18,809 nucleotides of DNA from Actinomycetes bacterium (GTDB taxonomy: Bacteria; Actinomycetota; Actinomycetes; S36-B12; UBA5976): positions 1-18,809 of the forward strand of contig JAJXSV010000016.1 in assembly GCA_021784375.1 (NCBI GenBank), given 5' to 3'. Below the pieces are notes generated by a model. That model was not told where the DNA came from. It made no database searches and saw only the letters and a program-made list of their open reading frames with translations. Position 1 is the first letter of the stretch. Every line of letters begins with the position of its first letter. Below are positions 10,189 through 17,933 of the stretch, in pieces. The position numbers were made by a program, and so were the translations under genes.

Positions 10189-11448
10189 GTGGCCAAGAGG
10201 CTCTTCACGTCCGAATCCGTCACCGAGGGCCATCCTGACAAGATGGCGGACCAGATCTCGGATGCCATCCTGGACGACCTCCTGGGCCAGGATCCGCACA
10301 GCCGAGTGGCGGTCGAGACGCTGCTCACCACGGGCCAGGTGCACGTCGCCGGCGAGATCACGACGGACGGGTTCGCGGACGTCATGCAGATCGTCCGTCA
10401 GGTCGTGCTCGACATCGGCTACGACTCCTCCATCAAGGGCTTCGACGGCGAGTCCTGCGGCATCCAGGTGTCGATCGGCAAGCAGAGCCAGGACATCTCG
10501 CAGGGTGTGAACACGGCCATCGAGCAGCGCTCGGATGCCTCGCACGACCCGCTGGACGCCCAGGGCGCCGGTGACCAGGGGCTCATGTTCGGCTACGCCA
10601 CCAGCGAGGCCACCTCCATGATGCCGCTGCCGATCGAGTTGGCGCACCGCCTGGCCGAACGGCTGACCGGCGTGCGCAAGACCCACGAGCTCCCGTACCT
10701 GCGGCCCGACGGCAAGACCCAGGTCACCATCGAATACGACGGTGATCGACCGGTCCGCCTGGACACCGTCGTGGTCTCCACCCAGCACGCCGAGGGCACA
10801 AGCATCGACGGCATGCTCGCACCGGACATCCGCAAGTACGTGGTGGAGCCGGTGCTGGCCGAGGTCGAGGGCATCGACGTGTCCGACGCCCGCCTGCTCG
10901 TGAACCCGACCGGTCGCTTCGTGACCGGCGGCCCCATGGGCGACGCCGGCCTCACCGGCCGCAAGATCATCGTCGACACCTACGGGGGGATGGCGCGGCA
11001 CGGCGGCGGTGCCTTCTCCGGCAAGGACCCGTCGAAGGTCGACCGCTCCGCTGCGTATGCCATGCGCTGGGTCGCCAAGAACGTGGTCGCCGCTGGCCTG
11101 GCGACGCGCTGCGAGGTCCAGGTGGCCTACGCCATCGGCAAGGCGCACCCGGTCGGGCTGTTCGTTGAGACCTTCGGCACCGGCGTGGTGCCGGACCCGC
11201 AGATCCAGGATGCCGTGCAAGCGGTCTTCGACCTGCGTCCGGCCGCCATCATCCGCGACCTCGACCTGTTGAACACGGATGTCGTGCGCTATCGACCCAC
11301 CGCGGCCTACGGCCACTTCGGACGCACGGATGTGACGTACAACCGGATCAAGCCCGGCGCCTCCGATCAGGTGGAGTCGGCGCTCTCGATCTTCACCTGG
11401 GAACGCACGGACCGCGCGGCCCTGCTCGCGCGGGCCATCCGCGGCTGA
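10189..11448 (+). CDS. metK: S-adenosylmethionine synthetase
   Basis: MetK makes S-adenosylmethionine from methionine and ATP, releasing phosphate and pyrophosphate; it supplies the methyl donor for RsmB and all other methyltransferases. It has 419 residues. The three-repeat family layout is intact, with [20 protein letters not shown] at the N terminus (metal and methionine binding), [12 protein letters not shown] near residue 126, and the phosphate loop [16 protein letters not shown] near residue 272. [20 protein letters not shown] leads to the C terminus. The start is GTG with a GGAG Shine-Dalgarno. It lies 36 bases after coaBC, and no SAM riboswitch can fit in that gap. A hairpin follows in the 79-base gap before priA. 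Confidence 0.98.
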   Translation: MAKRLFTSESVTEGHPDKMADQISDAILDDLLGQDPHSRVAVETLLTTGQVHVAGEITTDGFADVMQIVRQVVLDIGYDSSIKGFDGESCGIQVSIGKQSQDISQGVNTAIEQRSDASHDPLDAQGAGDQGLMFGYATSEATSMMPLPIELAHRLAERLTGVRKTHELPYLRPDGKTQVTIEYDGDRPVRLDTVVVSTQHAEGTSIDGMLAPDIRKYVVEPVLAEVEGIDVSDARLLVNPTGRFVTGGPMGDAGLTGRKIIVDTYGGMARHGGGAFSGKDPSKVDRSAAYAMRWVAKNVVAAGLATRCEVQVAYAIGKAHPVGLFVETFGTGVVPDPQIQDAVQAVFDLRPAAIIRDLDLLNTDVVRYRPTAAYGHFGRTDVTYNRIKPGASDQVESALSIFTWERTDRAALLARAIRG

Positions 11449-11462
11449 TCGATTCGCGACCT

Positions 11463-11499
11463 CCGCGGCCCGACTCCTCCGACCTCCAGCGGGCCCCGG
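11463..11499 (+). terminator. Possible hairpin terminator after metK
   Basis: Arms CCGCGGCCCG (11463-11472) and CGGGCCCCGG (11490-11499) pair at nine of ten positions around a 17-base loop, in the gap after metK. No T-run follows, so it is not a classical intrinsic terminator; T-less hairpins do occur in actinobacteria. The stem is pure G/C in a G/C-rich genome, so chance pairing cannot be excluded. Confidence 0.35.
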
Positions 11500-11515
11500 T
11501 GTCGGCCGATTGCGG

Positions 11516-11521
11516 CAGACT
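11516..11521 (+). promoter_or_regulatory. Weak leaderless -10-like hexamer before priA
   Basis: CAGACT is followed by exactly six bases and then GTG 11528. The spacing is the same as at def, rpe and ribE, and the hexamer differs from the rpoZ TAGACT only in its first base. It is a weaker match to TANNNT. Confidence 0.35.
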
Positions 11522-11527
11522 CTCCGC

Positions 11528-13405
11528 GTGATCGCCGCCGTTGCCGTTGATGTGCCCTTGCCGCACCTCGACCGCACCTTCGACTACCGGGTTCCCCCGG
11601 AGATGGAGGAGCGGATCGCGGTCGGCGTGCGCGTCCGGGTCATGTTCTCCGGGCGCCTGGCCGCGGGTGTGGTCATGGCGTTGCACGATGACGTGAGCCA
11701 CGCCAGGGCCGACATCCGGGCCGTCGTGTCCGAGGTCGTGGTGCTGTCACCCGGCCTGGCGGATGTGGTGCGGGCGGTCGCCCACAGGTACGCGGCCAGC
11801 TTCGTCGACGTCCTGCGCTTCGCGCTCCCGCCACGGCACGCCCGAACCGAGGCCGCAGCACTGCAGCAGGCGCCGCTTGCGGACGGTGCCGGACGCGCAC
11901 TCGAAGGGCCCCTGCTCGAGCTGCGGGGTCTGACGGCCTTCCTCCGGCGTGCCGCCGCGGGCGAGGCGCCGGCGGCCTGCGTCGCCCTGCCGACCTCGTT
12001 GGACCTGCATGGCACGGCAGCCGCGCTCGCCCTGGCCGCCCTCAGGGGCTCCTCCGTACTCGTGGTGGCTCCGGATGCCCGGGACGTCGATCGCATCACG
12101 GCAGCCCTGACGGCGCAGGGGGCGACGCCCATCGTCATGCGTGCCGGTGACGGGCCAGTCGCCCGCCAGCGGGCGTTCACCACGATCTCGCGAGCGCAAC
12201 GCTGTGTCGTCGTGGGCACTCGCCTGGCCGCCTTCGCCCCCCTGCTGGGACGGGCGGTGTGCATCGTGGTGGGTGATGGCCACGACTCCCTGGTGGCACA
12301 ACAGACGCCGGGCTGGCACGCCCGTGAAGTGGCACTGGCCCGTGTGCGCACGCAGCAATGGGCGGCGCTGTTCGTCGGCCATCACCGTTCGGTGGAACTG
12401 CAGCAACTCGTCGGCGCAGGAGCGGTCAAGGCCCTGAGTTGGAGTACCGAACAGTGGCGCGCGCTGAGCGTGCGTTGCGAGTCGGTACCCGAGCGATACG
12501 AGGGGGCCGATCCGCTGCTGCAGCACCTGCGCCTGCCGCCCAGTGTGTTCAGGGCCATCAGGGAGAGCCTGGGGCAGGGACCGGTGCTGCTTTCCGTGGC
12601 GCATGGGGGCTACGTCACGAGCGTGCGCTGCGGTCAGTGCCGTGAGACCGCGACCTGCAACGAGTGCTCCGGCCCCGTGCGGGTGCGCGCGGCGGGCGAA
12701 CAGCCACGTTGCGCGGTCTGCGGCAACGGGCGCTGGACCTGCCCGTGGTGCGGCGCCACACGCGTGGCCTTCCGCACGCTGGGCGTCGAGCGGACGCGCG
12801 AGGAACTCGGCAAGGCGTTCCCCGATGTGCCGATCCGGGTGGTTGACGCGGAGCACCCGCTGCTTCGAGCGCCCAGGACCGCTGAACTGCTCCTCGTCAC
12901 ACCGGGCATGGAACCAGACGGTCGCGTGCCCCTGGCGGTCGTGCTCGATGTCGAGGTGGTGCTGGCCCGGCACGATCTCTCGGCTTCCACGGAGGCGCTG
13001 CGCCGCTGGCGCGACGTGGCGGCCTGCGTGGCCATGGACGGTCGCCTGCTCATCGTCGGCTCACAGGCGGCGCCGGCCGTCCAGGCGCTGGTGAGGAACG
13101 ACCCGGTTGCCTTCGCGGAACGGGAGCTCTCCGAGCGCCGCGCCGCTGGCCTGCCGCCCGCACTGCATGCGGCAGTGGTCGAGGTCCCCCTGGGAAACCA
13201 GGCGGCCGCGGAGATCATCGTCGAGGCCCAGGGCGCTCGCGCCCTGGGGCCGCTCGTGTCCGGGGGTACGCAGCGGTGGCTGGTCCTCCATGAGGATCTC
13301 GAAGTGCTCTGCTCCGCGGTCCGCGCCGTGGTGGGCCGTCGCAGCGCGGCCAAGACGCTCGCGGGCCTGAACGTGCGCATCGATCCGCTGGAGATCGCCA
13401 CCTGA
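11528..13405 (+). CDS. priA: PriA-like replication restart protein with degenerate helicase motifs
   Basis: PriA recognises stalled forks and reloads the replisome. I start at GTG 11528 (625 residues), where the family sequence begins (VIAAVAVDVPLPHLDRTFDY). A TTG six codons earlier is possible. Residues 1 to about 105 are the PriA DNA-binding domain. The ATPase motifs are gone: the Walker A region (about 154-170) reads LPTSLDLHGTAAALALA with no GKT, and the Walker B/DEEH region (about 245-254) reads CIVVGDGHDS. The zinc-binding region is complete, with eight cysteines between Cys368 and Cys408 (CGQC, CNEC, CAVC, CPWC). Loss of the ATPase site with retained zinc ligands is the known state of actinobacterial PriA, so this is not a pseudogene. 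It probably acts as a DNA-binding scaffold without helicase activity; that role is inferred. Confidence 0.92.
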   Translation: MIAAVAVDVPLPHLDRTFDYRVPPEMEERIAVGVRVRVMFSGRLAAGVVMALHDDVSHARADIRAVVSEVVVLSPGLADVVRAVAHRYAASFVDVLRFALPPRHARTEAAALQQAPLADGAGRALEGPLLELRGLTAFLRRAAAGEAPAACVALPTSLDLHGTAAALALAALRGSSVLVVAPDARDVDRITAALTAQGATPIVMRAGDGPVARQRAFTTISRAQRCVVVGTRLAAFAPLLGRAVCIVVGDGHDSLVAQQTPGWHAREVALARVRTQQWAALFVGHHRSVELQQLVGAGAVKALSWSTEQWRALSVRCESVPERYEGADPLLQHLRLPPSVFRAIRESLGQGPVLLSVAHGGYVTSVRCGQCRETATCNECSGPVRVRAAGEQPRCAVCGNGRWTCPWCGATRVAFRTLGVERTREELGKAFPDVPIRVVDAEHPLLRAPRTAELLLVTPGMEPDGRVPLAVVLDVEVVLARHDLSASTEALRRWRDVAACVAMDGRLLIVGSQAAPAVQALVRNDPVAFAERELSERRAAGLPPALHAAVVEVPLGNQAAAEIIVEAQGARALGPLVSGGTQRWLVLHEDLEVLCSAVRAVVGRRSAAKTLAGLNVRIDPLEIAT

Positions 13406-13416
13406 GTGCTGCCGCC

Positions 13417-13422
13417 TAGGAT
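13417..13422 (+). promoter_or_regulatory. Leaderless-type -10 element for def
   Basis: TAGGAT (TANNNT) is followed by exactly six bases and then ATG 13429, so transcription would begin at the start codon itself. No Shine-Dalgarno and no clear -35 were seen in the 23 bases between priA and def. Confidence 0.6.
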
Positions 13423-13428
13423 CTGCCC

Positions 13429-13971
13429 ATGGCATTGCAGCAGGTTCGTCTCTTCGGGGACCCGGTCCTCAAGACCCCCGCGCAGGCCGTCACCGTGTTC
13501 GATCGTGAGTTGCGAACCCTGGTCCGGGACCTCACGGAGACCATGCTGGACGCTCCTGGCGCGGGATTGGCAGCGCCGCAGATCGGCGTCTCCCTGCGCG
13601 TCTTCACCTACTGCGTGGACGGCGTGGTCGGGCACCTCATCAACCCGGACCTCGACCTGTCGGATGAGCTGCAGGACGGACCGGAGGGTTGCCTCTCCCT
13701 ACCTGGGCTCACCTTCGACACCAAGCGGGCCATGCGCGTTGTGGCCAAGGGCATGGACATGCATGGCGAGCCGGTCACCATCGAAGGTTCCGAGCTGCTG
13801 GCGCGCGCTGTGCAGCATGAGACGGATCACCTCGACGGCATCATCTTCATCGATCGCCTCGATGCCGACATGCGCAAGGAGGCGATGCGCGCCATCCGCG
13901 AGAGCGAGTGGTTCGGCGCCGACACGCAGGTGCGATTGAGCCCGCACGCCGTGACCCCCGGCCTGGGCTGA
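13429..13971 (+). CDS. def: Peptide deformylase
   Basis: Peptide deformylase removes the formyl group from the N-terminal methionine of new proteins and is paired functionally with the next gene, fmt. The 180-residue protein carries the three family motifs: GAGLAAPQIG starting at residue 44, EGCLSLPG starting at residue 86, and QHETDHLDG starting at residue 129. The metal ligands are Cys88, His130 and His134, with catalytic Glu131, all present. A Leu follows the motif II Cys, as in type I enzymes. ATG 13429 has no Shine-Dalgarno but a TAGGAT six bases upstream, suggesting a leaderless mRNA. The stop TGA shares its last base with the fmt ATG (TGATG), so both enzymes of the formyl-Met cycle are translationally coupled. 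Confidence 0.97.
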   Translation: MALQQVRLFGDPVLKTPAQAVTVFDRELRTLVRDLTETMLDAPGAGLAAPQIGVSLRVFTYCVDGVVGHLINPDLDLSDELQDGPEGCLSLPGLTFDTKRAMRVVAKGMDMHGEPVTIEGSELLARAVQHETDHLDGIIFIDRLDADMRKEAMRAIRESEWFGADTQVRLSPHAVTPGLG

Positions 13972-14891
13972 TGCGCATCGCCTTTGCGGGAACCCCCGAG
14001 GTCGCCGTCCCCTCGCTCAGTGCGCTGCTTGACGCGGGCCACGACGTGGTCGCAGTGATCACGCGCCCGGACGCGCCGGCGGGCCGGGGTCGGAGCGTGC
14101 GACCATCGCCCGTTGCGGTCTTCGCCTCCGCGCGGGACCTGCATGTGCTCAAGCCGGAGCGGCTCATCGAGGTTGCCGACGAACTCGAGCGGTTGGCCCC
14201 CGAGATGGTGGCGGTGGTGGCGTACGGGGGCTTGGTGCCGGCCACCATGCTGGACGTGCCCGAGTACGGCTGGGTGAACCTCCACTTCTCCTTGCTGCCC
14301 GCCTGGCGAGGCGCCGCCCCCGTGCAGCGGGCCATCATGGCCGGCGAGGACATCACGGGCGCCTGCACCTTCCGCTTGGAGACGGGCCTGGACACGGGCC
14401 CCATCCTCGGCTCGCTCACCCGGGAGATCGAGGACGACGACACCGCGGGTTCGCTCCTGGACGCCCTGGCGCGTGAGGGAGCGAAACTCCTCGCCCAGAC
14501 CACCGCCTCCATCGCCTCGCTGACGCCCGTCCCGCAGGCGGTCGAAGGCGTGTCCTACGCGCCCAAGTTGGAGAAGGCGGACGCCCGCATCGTCTGGCGG
14601 CACCCCGCGCTCGCGATCGATCGCCTGATCCGCGGTTGCACACCGGAGCCCGCTGCCTGGACCGAAATCCGCGGGGAGCGCCTCGTCGTCGGCCCCATCA
14701 CACCGCGCCCGGACGTGCGCGACCTGGAACCGGCCGCGGTGCGTGCATTGGCCGATCAGGTGCTCGTCGGTACGGGTTCGCACGCCATCGAGCTCGGCCG
14801 GGTGAAGCCCGCCGGCCGGACCTGGATGGACGCGGCCGCCTGGTGGCGCGGCGCCCGACTCGATGGGGGGTTCACCGATGCAGGTCGATGA
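13971..14891 (+). CDS. fmt: Methionyl-tRNA formyltransferase
   Basis: Fmt formylates initiator Met-tRNA using 10-formyltetrahydrofolate. From ATG 13971 it has 306 residues, the family's usual length; the frame is open a little further upstream only inside def. The N-terminal hydrolase-like domain starts MRIAFAGTPEVAVPSL. It has the catalytic set Asn103, His105 and Asp141 in WVNLHFSLLPAWRGAAPVQ and LDTGPI. The C-terminal OB-fold domain, about 205-306, contains SYAPKLEKADARIVW and GCTPEPAAWT. The gene begins on the last base of def and its end overlaps rsmB by 14 bases. The whole sequence matches the family well. Confidence 0.97.
   Translation: MRIAFAGTPEVAVPSLSALLDAGHDVVAVITRPDAPAGRGRSVRPSPVAVFASARDLHVLKPERLIEVADELERLAPEMVAVVAYGGLVPATMLDVPEYGWVNLHFSLLPAWRGAAPVQRAIMAGEDITGACTFRLETGLDTGPILGSLTREIEDDDTAGSLLDALAREGAKLLAQTTASIASLTPVPQAVEGVSYAPKLEKADARIVWRHPALAIDRLIRGCTPEPAAWTEIRGERLVVGPITPRPDVRDLEPAAVRALADQVLVGTGSHAIELGRVKPAGRTWMDAAAWWRGARLDGGFTDAGR
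14865..14870 (+). promoter_or_regulatory. G6 tract acting as Shine-Dalgarno of rsmB
   Basis: Six consecutive G residues lie seven bases before ATG 14878 and inside fmt. They favour ATG 14878 over the in-frame ATG 14863, which precedes the tract and has no Shine-Dalgarno of its own. Confidence 0.5.
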
Positions 14892-16239
14892 CGCGCGACG
14901 CGCCGCCTATGACCTCCTCTACGAAGTGGGCGTGGAACGGGCCTACGCGAACCTCGTGATGCCCCAGATCATCGACCACTATGAGCTCCGGGGTCGGGAT
15001 GCAGCCTTCGCGACCGAGCTCGGTTTCGGCACCCTGCGACTGCGCGGATTCCTGGACGCCGTGCTCGCACAGTGCGCCGACCGTGAACTGTCCCGCATCG
15101 AACCCCCCGTCCTCGACGTGCTCCGCCTCGGCGCCTACCAGTTGCTGGCAATGCGGGTGCCCCCGCACGCCGCGGTGGCAACCTCGGTCGAGTTGAGTCG
15201 CCGGGTCACGCGCAACAACGCCTCCGGGCTGGTCAACGCGGTCCTGCGCAAGGTCGGCGCCCATGACCGCGAGGCCTGGCTGCCACGCATCGAGGCGGGG
15301 CTCGAGCCCGTCGCAGCACTCGCGGCGACCGCGTCGCACCCTGCCTGGCAGGTCCGTGCACTGGGCGATGCCCTCGGGACGCGCCGTGATGAGTTGCCCC
15401 TGCTGCTGCAGATCGACAACTCAGCACCACCCGTGACCCTGGTCGCCCGGCCCGGTGCCTGTGCCATCGACGAACTCCTGCAGGACGGGCGCAGCGAGCC
15501 CGGCCGATGGTCGCCCTACGCGGTGCGCATGCAGGCCGGTGCTCCCGGTTCGGTGCGCGCCGTCGTCGAGACGCGGGCGGCGGTCCAGGACGAGGGCTCG
15601 CAACTCGTCGCGCTGGCATTGGCCGCTGGGCCCATCGAGGGTCCGGATGCGGCCTGGCTCGATCTCTGTGCGGGGCCCGGCGGCAAGGCCGGGCTGCTGG
15701 CGGCCCTGCTCGCCGAGCGTGGCGGGTCGCTGACCGCCGTGGAGGTGCAGGAGCACCGGGCCGAGCTCGTGCGCAAGACGCTCCGTGCCGTGCCTGGGAG
15801 CCACCGCGTGGTGACCGCGGATGGAACCGAGTACGCCGGCAGCTTCGACCGCGTGCTCGCCGATGTCCCCTGCACCGGCTTGGGCGTCCTCCGCCGTCGG
15901 CCCGAGTCGCGGTGGCGCCGCGAACCGGGGGACGTGGCCGCGCTTGCGCCGCTGCAACGAGCCCTGCTGCGCAATGCCATCGCCTGCACCAGGCCAGGTG
16001 GACTGATCGCGTACTCGACCTGCTCACCGCACCTCGCCGAAACCGAGTTCGTGATCGATGACGTCCTCGCCGATGGCACGGTCGAGCTGGTCGATGCGCG
16101 CGCAGCTGCGCTAGCCATACCGGGGCTGCGCAATGCCGAGGAGTTCGCTCGCGTCACCGATCCCGGCCCCTACCTGCGGCTCTGGCCGCAGCGCCACGAC
16201 ACCGACGGGATGTTCCTGGCCTTACTGCGCCGTCGCTGA
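14878..16239 (+). CDS. rsmB: 16S rRNA cytosine-5 methyltransferase RsmB
   Basis: RsmB (also named Fmu or Sun) methylates a cytosine of 16S rRNA (C967 in E. coli) using S-adenosylmethionine. I start at ATG 14878 (453 residues) because of the G6 tract upstream; ATG 14863 would add five residues. Residues 1 to about 135 form the NusB-like RNA-binding domain (ARRAAYDLLYEVG, FATELGFGTLRLRGFLDAVL, VLDVLRLGAYQLL). The methyltransferase domain has the SAM loop DLCAGPGGKAGLLA, motif IV DVPCTGLGVLRRRPESRW with Cys332, and motif VI YSTCSPHLAETE with the catalytic Cys382. The two-cysteine pair is that expected of RNA m5C methyltransferases. The gene overlaps fmt by 14 bases, so translation is coupled. 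The rpe gene follows after 33 bases. Confidence 0.95.
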   Translation: MQVDDARRAAYDLLYEVGVERAYANLVMPQIIDHYELRGRDAAFATELGFGTLRLRGFLDAVLAQCADRELSRIEPPVLDVLRLGAYQLLAMRVPPHAAVATSVELSRRVTRNNASGLVNAVLRKVGAHDREAWLPRIEAGLEPVAALAATASHPAWQVRALGDALGTRRDELPLLLQIDNSAPPVTLVARPGACAIDELLQDGRSEPGRWSPYAVRMQAGAPGSVRAVVETRAAVQDEGSQLVALALAAGPIEGPDAAWLDLCAGPGGKAGLLAALLAERGGSLTAVEVQEHRAELVRKTLRAVPGSHRVVTADGTEYAGSFDRVLADVPCTGLGVLRRRPESRWRREPGDVAALAPLQRALLRNAIACTRPGGLIAYSTCSPHLAETEFVIDDVLADGTVELVDARAAALAIPGLRNAEEFARVTDPGPYLRLWPQRHDTDGMFLALLRRR

Positions 16240-16260
16240 GGGATCGGCCGCCGCCGCCGG

Positions 16261-16266
16261 TAGCCT
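16261..16266 (+). promoter_or_regulatory. Leaderless-type -10 element for rpe
   Basis: TAGCCT is followed by exactly six bases and then GTG 16273. There is no Shine-Dalgarno in the 33-base gap. A leaderless GTG start is compatible with actinobacterial practice. Confidence 0.55.
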
Positions 16267-16272
16267 TCCCCT

Positions 16273-16953
16273 GTGCACGCGCAGATCTCCCCATCGATCC
16301 TGTCCGCTGACTTCGCTCGCCTGGCCGAGGAGTCGGCGCGCGTCGCGGGAGTCGCGGACTGGCTGCACGTGGACGTCATGGACAACCACTTCGTGCCCAA
16401 CCTCACGCTGGGACTACCGGTCGTGCGCAGCCTGCTGAGGGCCGTCACTACGCCGATCGACGCGCACCTCATGATCGCCGACCCCGACCGTTGGGCCCCC
16501 GAGTACGCGGAGGCGGGTTGCCGGTCTGTCACCTTCCACGTGGAGGCCGCCGCCGACCCGCGCCGACTCGCCCGCGACCTGCGAGCGGCGGGAGCCCGCG
16601 CCGGCATGGCGCTCAAGCCGGGAACCCCGATCGACGACTACGAGGAGCTGCTCCCAGAACTCGACATGGTGCTCATCATGACGGTGGAGCCGGGATTCGG
16701 CGGCCAGCGCTTCATGGCCGACATGATGCCGAAGGTGCGCCGCACCCGGGAACTGCTCAAGGGCCGTCCGGACCTCGACGTCTGGATCCAGGTGGACGGG
16801 GGAGTGGCCGAGGACACCATCGAGCAATGCGCCACCGCCGGAGCCAACGTGTTCGTTGCCGGGAGCGCGGTCTTCTCGACGGCCGACCCGTCGCTCGCCT
16901 GCAGGAGGCTGCGGGCGCTCGCTGACCCTGCCATGGCCTCTTGGTCGCCGTGA
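16273..16953 (+). CDS. rpe: Ribulose-phosphate 3-epimerase
   Basis: Rpe interconverts ribulose-5-phosphate and xylulose-5-phosphate in the pentose phosphate pathway. Ribulose-5-phosphate is also a riboflavin precursor, which fits the rib genes next door. The protein has 226 residues in a TIM barrel. It opens with [14 protein letters not shown]. The expected metal and catalytic residues are His32 and Asp34 ([12 protein letters not shown]), His65 (IDAHLMI) and Asp175 (QVDGGV). The phosphate loops [11 protein letters not shown] and [11 protein letters not shown] are present. The GTG start lies six bases after a TAGCCT hexamer with no Shine-Dalgarno. The stop overlaps the ribD GTG as GTGA. Confidence 0.96.
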   Translation: MHAQISPSILSADFARLAEESARVAGVADWLHVDVMDNHFVPNLTLGLPVVRSLLRAVTTPIDAHLMIADPDRWAPEYAEAGCRSVTFHVEAAADPRRLARDLRAAGARAGMALKPGTPIDDYEELLPELDMVLIMTVEPGFGGQRFMADMMPKVRRTRELLKGRPDLDVWIQVDGGVAEDTIEQCATAGANVFVAGSAVFSTADPSLACRRLRALADPAMASWSP

Positions 16954-17924
16954 ACGACCTCGCCGCCCTCGATCGCGCGGCCTGGTTGGCCGCGCCCTGG
17001 ATGACCTTCCCCAACCCGCGCGTGGGCTGCGTCATCCTCGATGACGCAGGCGAGATGGTCGGCGAGGCTGCGCATCACGCGGCCGGGGAGCCGCACGCCG
17101 AAGTGAACGCCTTGGCCATGGCGGGCGACAGGGCGCGCGGTGCGACTGCCTACGTGACCCTCGAGCCCTGCAACCACCAGGGTCGGACGGGCCCCTGCTC
17201 CGAAGCGCTCATCCGCGCCGGGCTGCGCCGGGTGGTGATCGCGGTGGCCGATCCGAATCCCCGAGCGGCCGGTGGGGCGGACGCACTTCGTGCTGCCGGA
17301 GTCAGCGTCGACTTCGTCGAGGCGCACGCCGCCGAGTCCGTGAACGAGCACTGGCTGCATGCGATGCGCACGGGCCGACCGTTCGTCACCCTGAAGATGG
17401 CCGCGAGTCTGGACGGTCGGATCGCCGCGTCCACGGGCCGGGAGACCGCGATCTCCAATGGGGCCTCGCGCGTCCGCCTGCATGCGCTGCGAGCCCGAGT
17501 TGACGCGGTGATGGTCGGCAGCAACACCGCCCGCATCGACGACCCGGCGCTGACCGTCCGCGAGGTCGACGCCCAGCGCCAGCCCCAGCGATTCGTGCTC
17601 GGCCTCCGCCAGCTGCCCGCCGATCTCCAGCTGCTGCAGGGATCCACGCCCGCCACCCAGTTGCGGACGCGTGACGTGGCGGAGGCGCTGGCCGCCTTGC
17701 AGGCGCGCGAGATCCGTCACCTGCTGCTCGAGGGAGGAGCCACCGTCGCCCGCGCCTTCGTCGATGCCGGGCTGGTGGACGAGTGCATCTGGATCACCGC
17801 GCCGACGGTCCTGGGCGACGGACCGATGGCACTGGGGACGCTCGCGCTCGAGGAGGTCCGGACGTGGCGGCGGGTGGGGACCGCGGACGTCGACGGCGAC
17901 CTCTGGAGTTACCTGCGCCCGTAG
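16950..17924 (+). CDS. ribD: Bifunctional riboflavin deaminase/reductase RibD
   Basis: RibD deaminates and then reduces the pyrimidine intermediate made from GTP, the second and third steps of riboflavin synthesis. From GTG 16950 (overlapping the rpe TGA) it has 324 residues. A TTG three codons earlier is possible. The deaminase domain (1 to about 145) has zinc ligands His49, Cys74 and Cys83 with catalytic Glu51, in HAEVNAL and [12 protein letters not shown]. The ligand numbering equals that of B. subtilis RibG (from memory), which supports this start. The reductase domain has [36 protein letters not shown] and [20 protein letters not shown]. The gene ends in TAG, one of only two in the window, and this TAG is the first half of the -10 hexamer before ribE. 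Confidence 0.96.
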   Translation: MNDLAALDRAAWLAAPWMTFPNPRVGCVILDDAGEMVGEAAHHAAGEPHAEVNALAMAGDRARGATAYVTLEPCNHQGRTGPCSEALIRAGLRRVVIAVADPNPRAAGGADALRAAGVSVDFVEAHAAESVNEHWLHAMRTGRPFVTLKMAASLDGRIAASTGRETAISNGASRVRLHALRARVDAVMVGSNTARIDDPALTVREVDAQRQPQRFVLGLRQLPADLQLLQGSTPATQLRTRDVAEALAALQAREIRHLLLEGGATVARAFVDAGLVDECIWITAPTVLGDGPMALGTLALEEVRTWRRVGTADVDGDLWSYLRP

Positions 17925-17927
17925 TAT
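17922..17927 (+). promoter_or_regulatory. Leaderless-type -10 element for ribE, containing the ribD stop codon
   Basis: TAGTAT is followed by exactly six bases and then ATG 17934. Its first three bases are the ribD stop codon. The nine-base gap leaves no room for a Shine-Dalgarno and none is seen in the ribD end. This is the best match of the leaderless set. Confidence 0.65.
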
Positions 17928-17933
17928 TCCCCC

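Noticed and set aside
16240..16272. Terminator between rsmB and rpe
   Set aside because: The CGGCCGCCGCCGCCGG repeat is low complexity and does not give a convincing stem, and there is no T-run.
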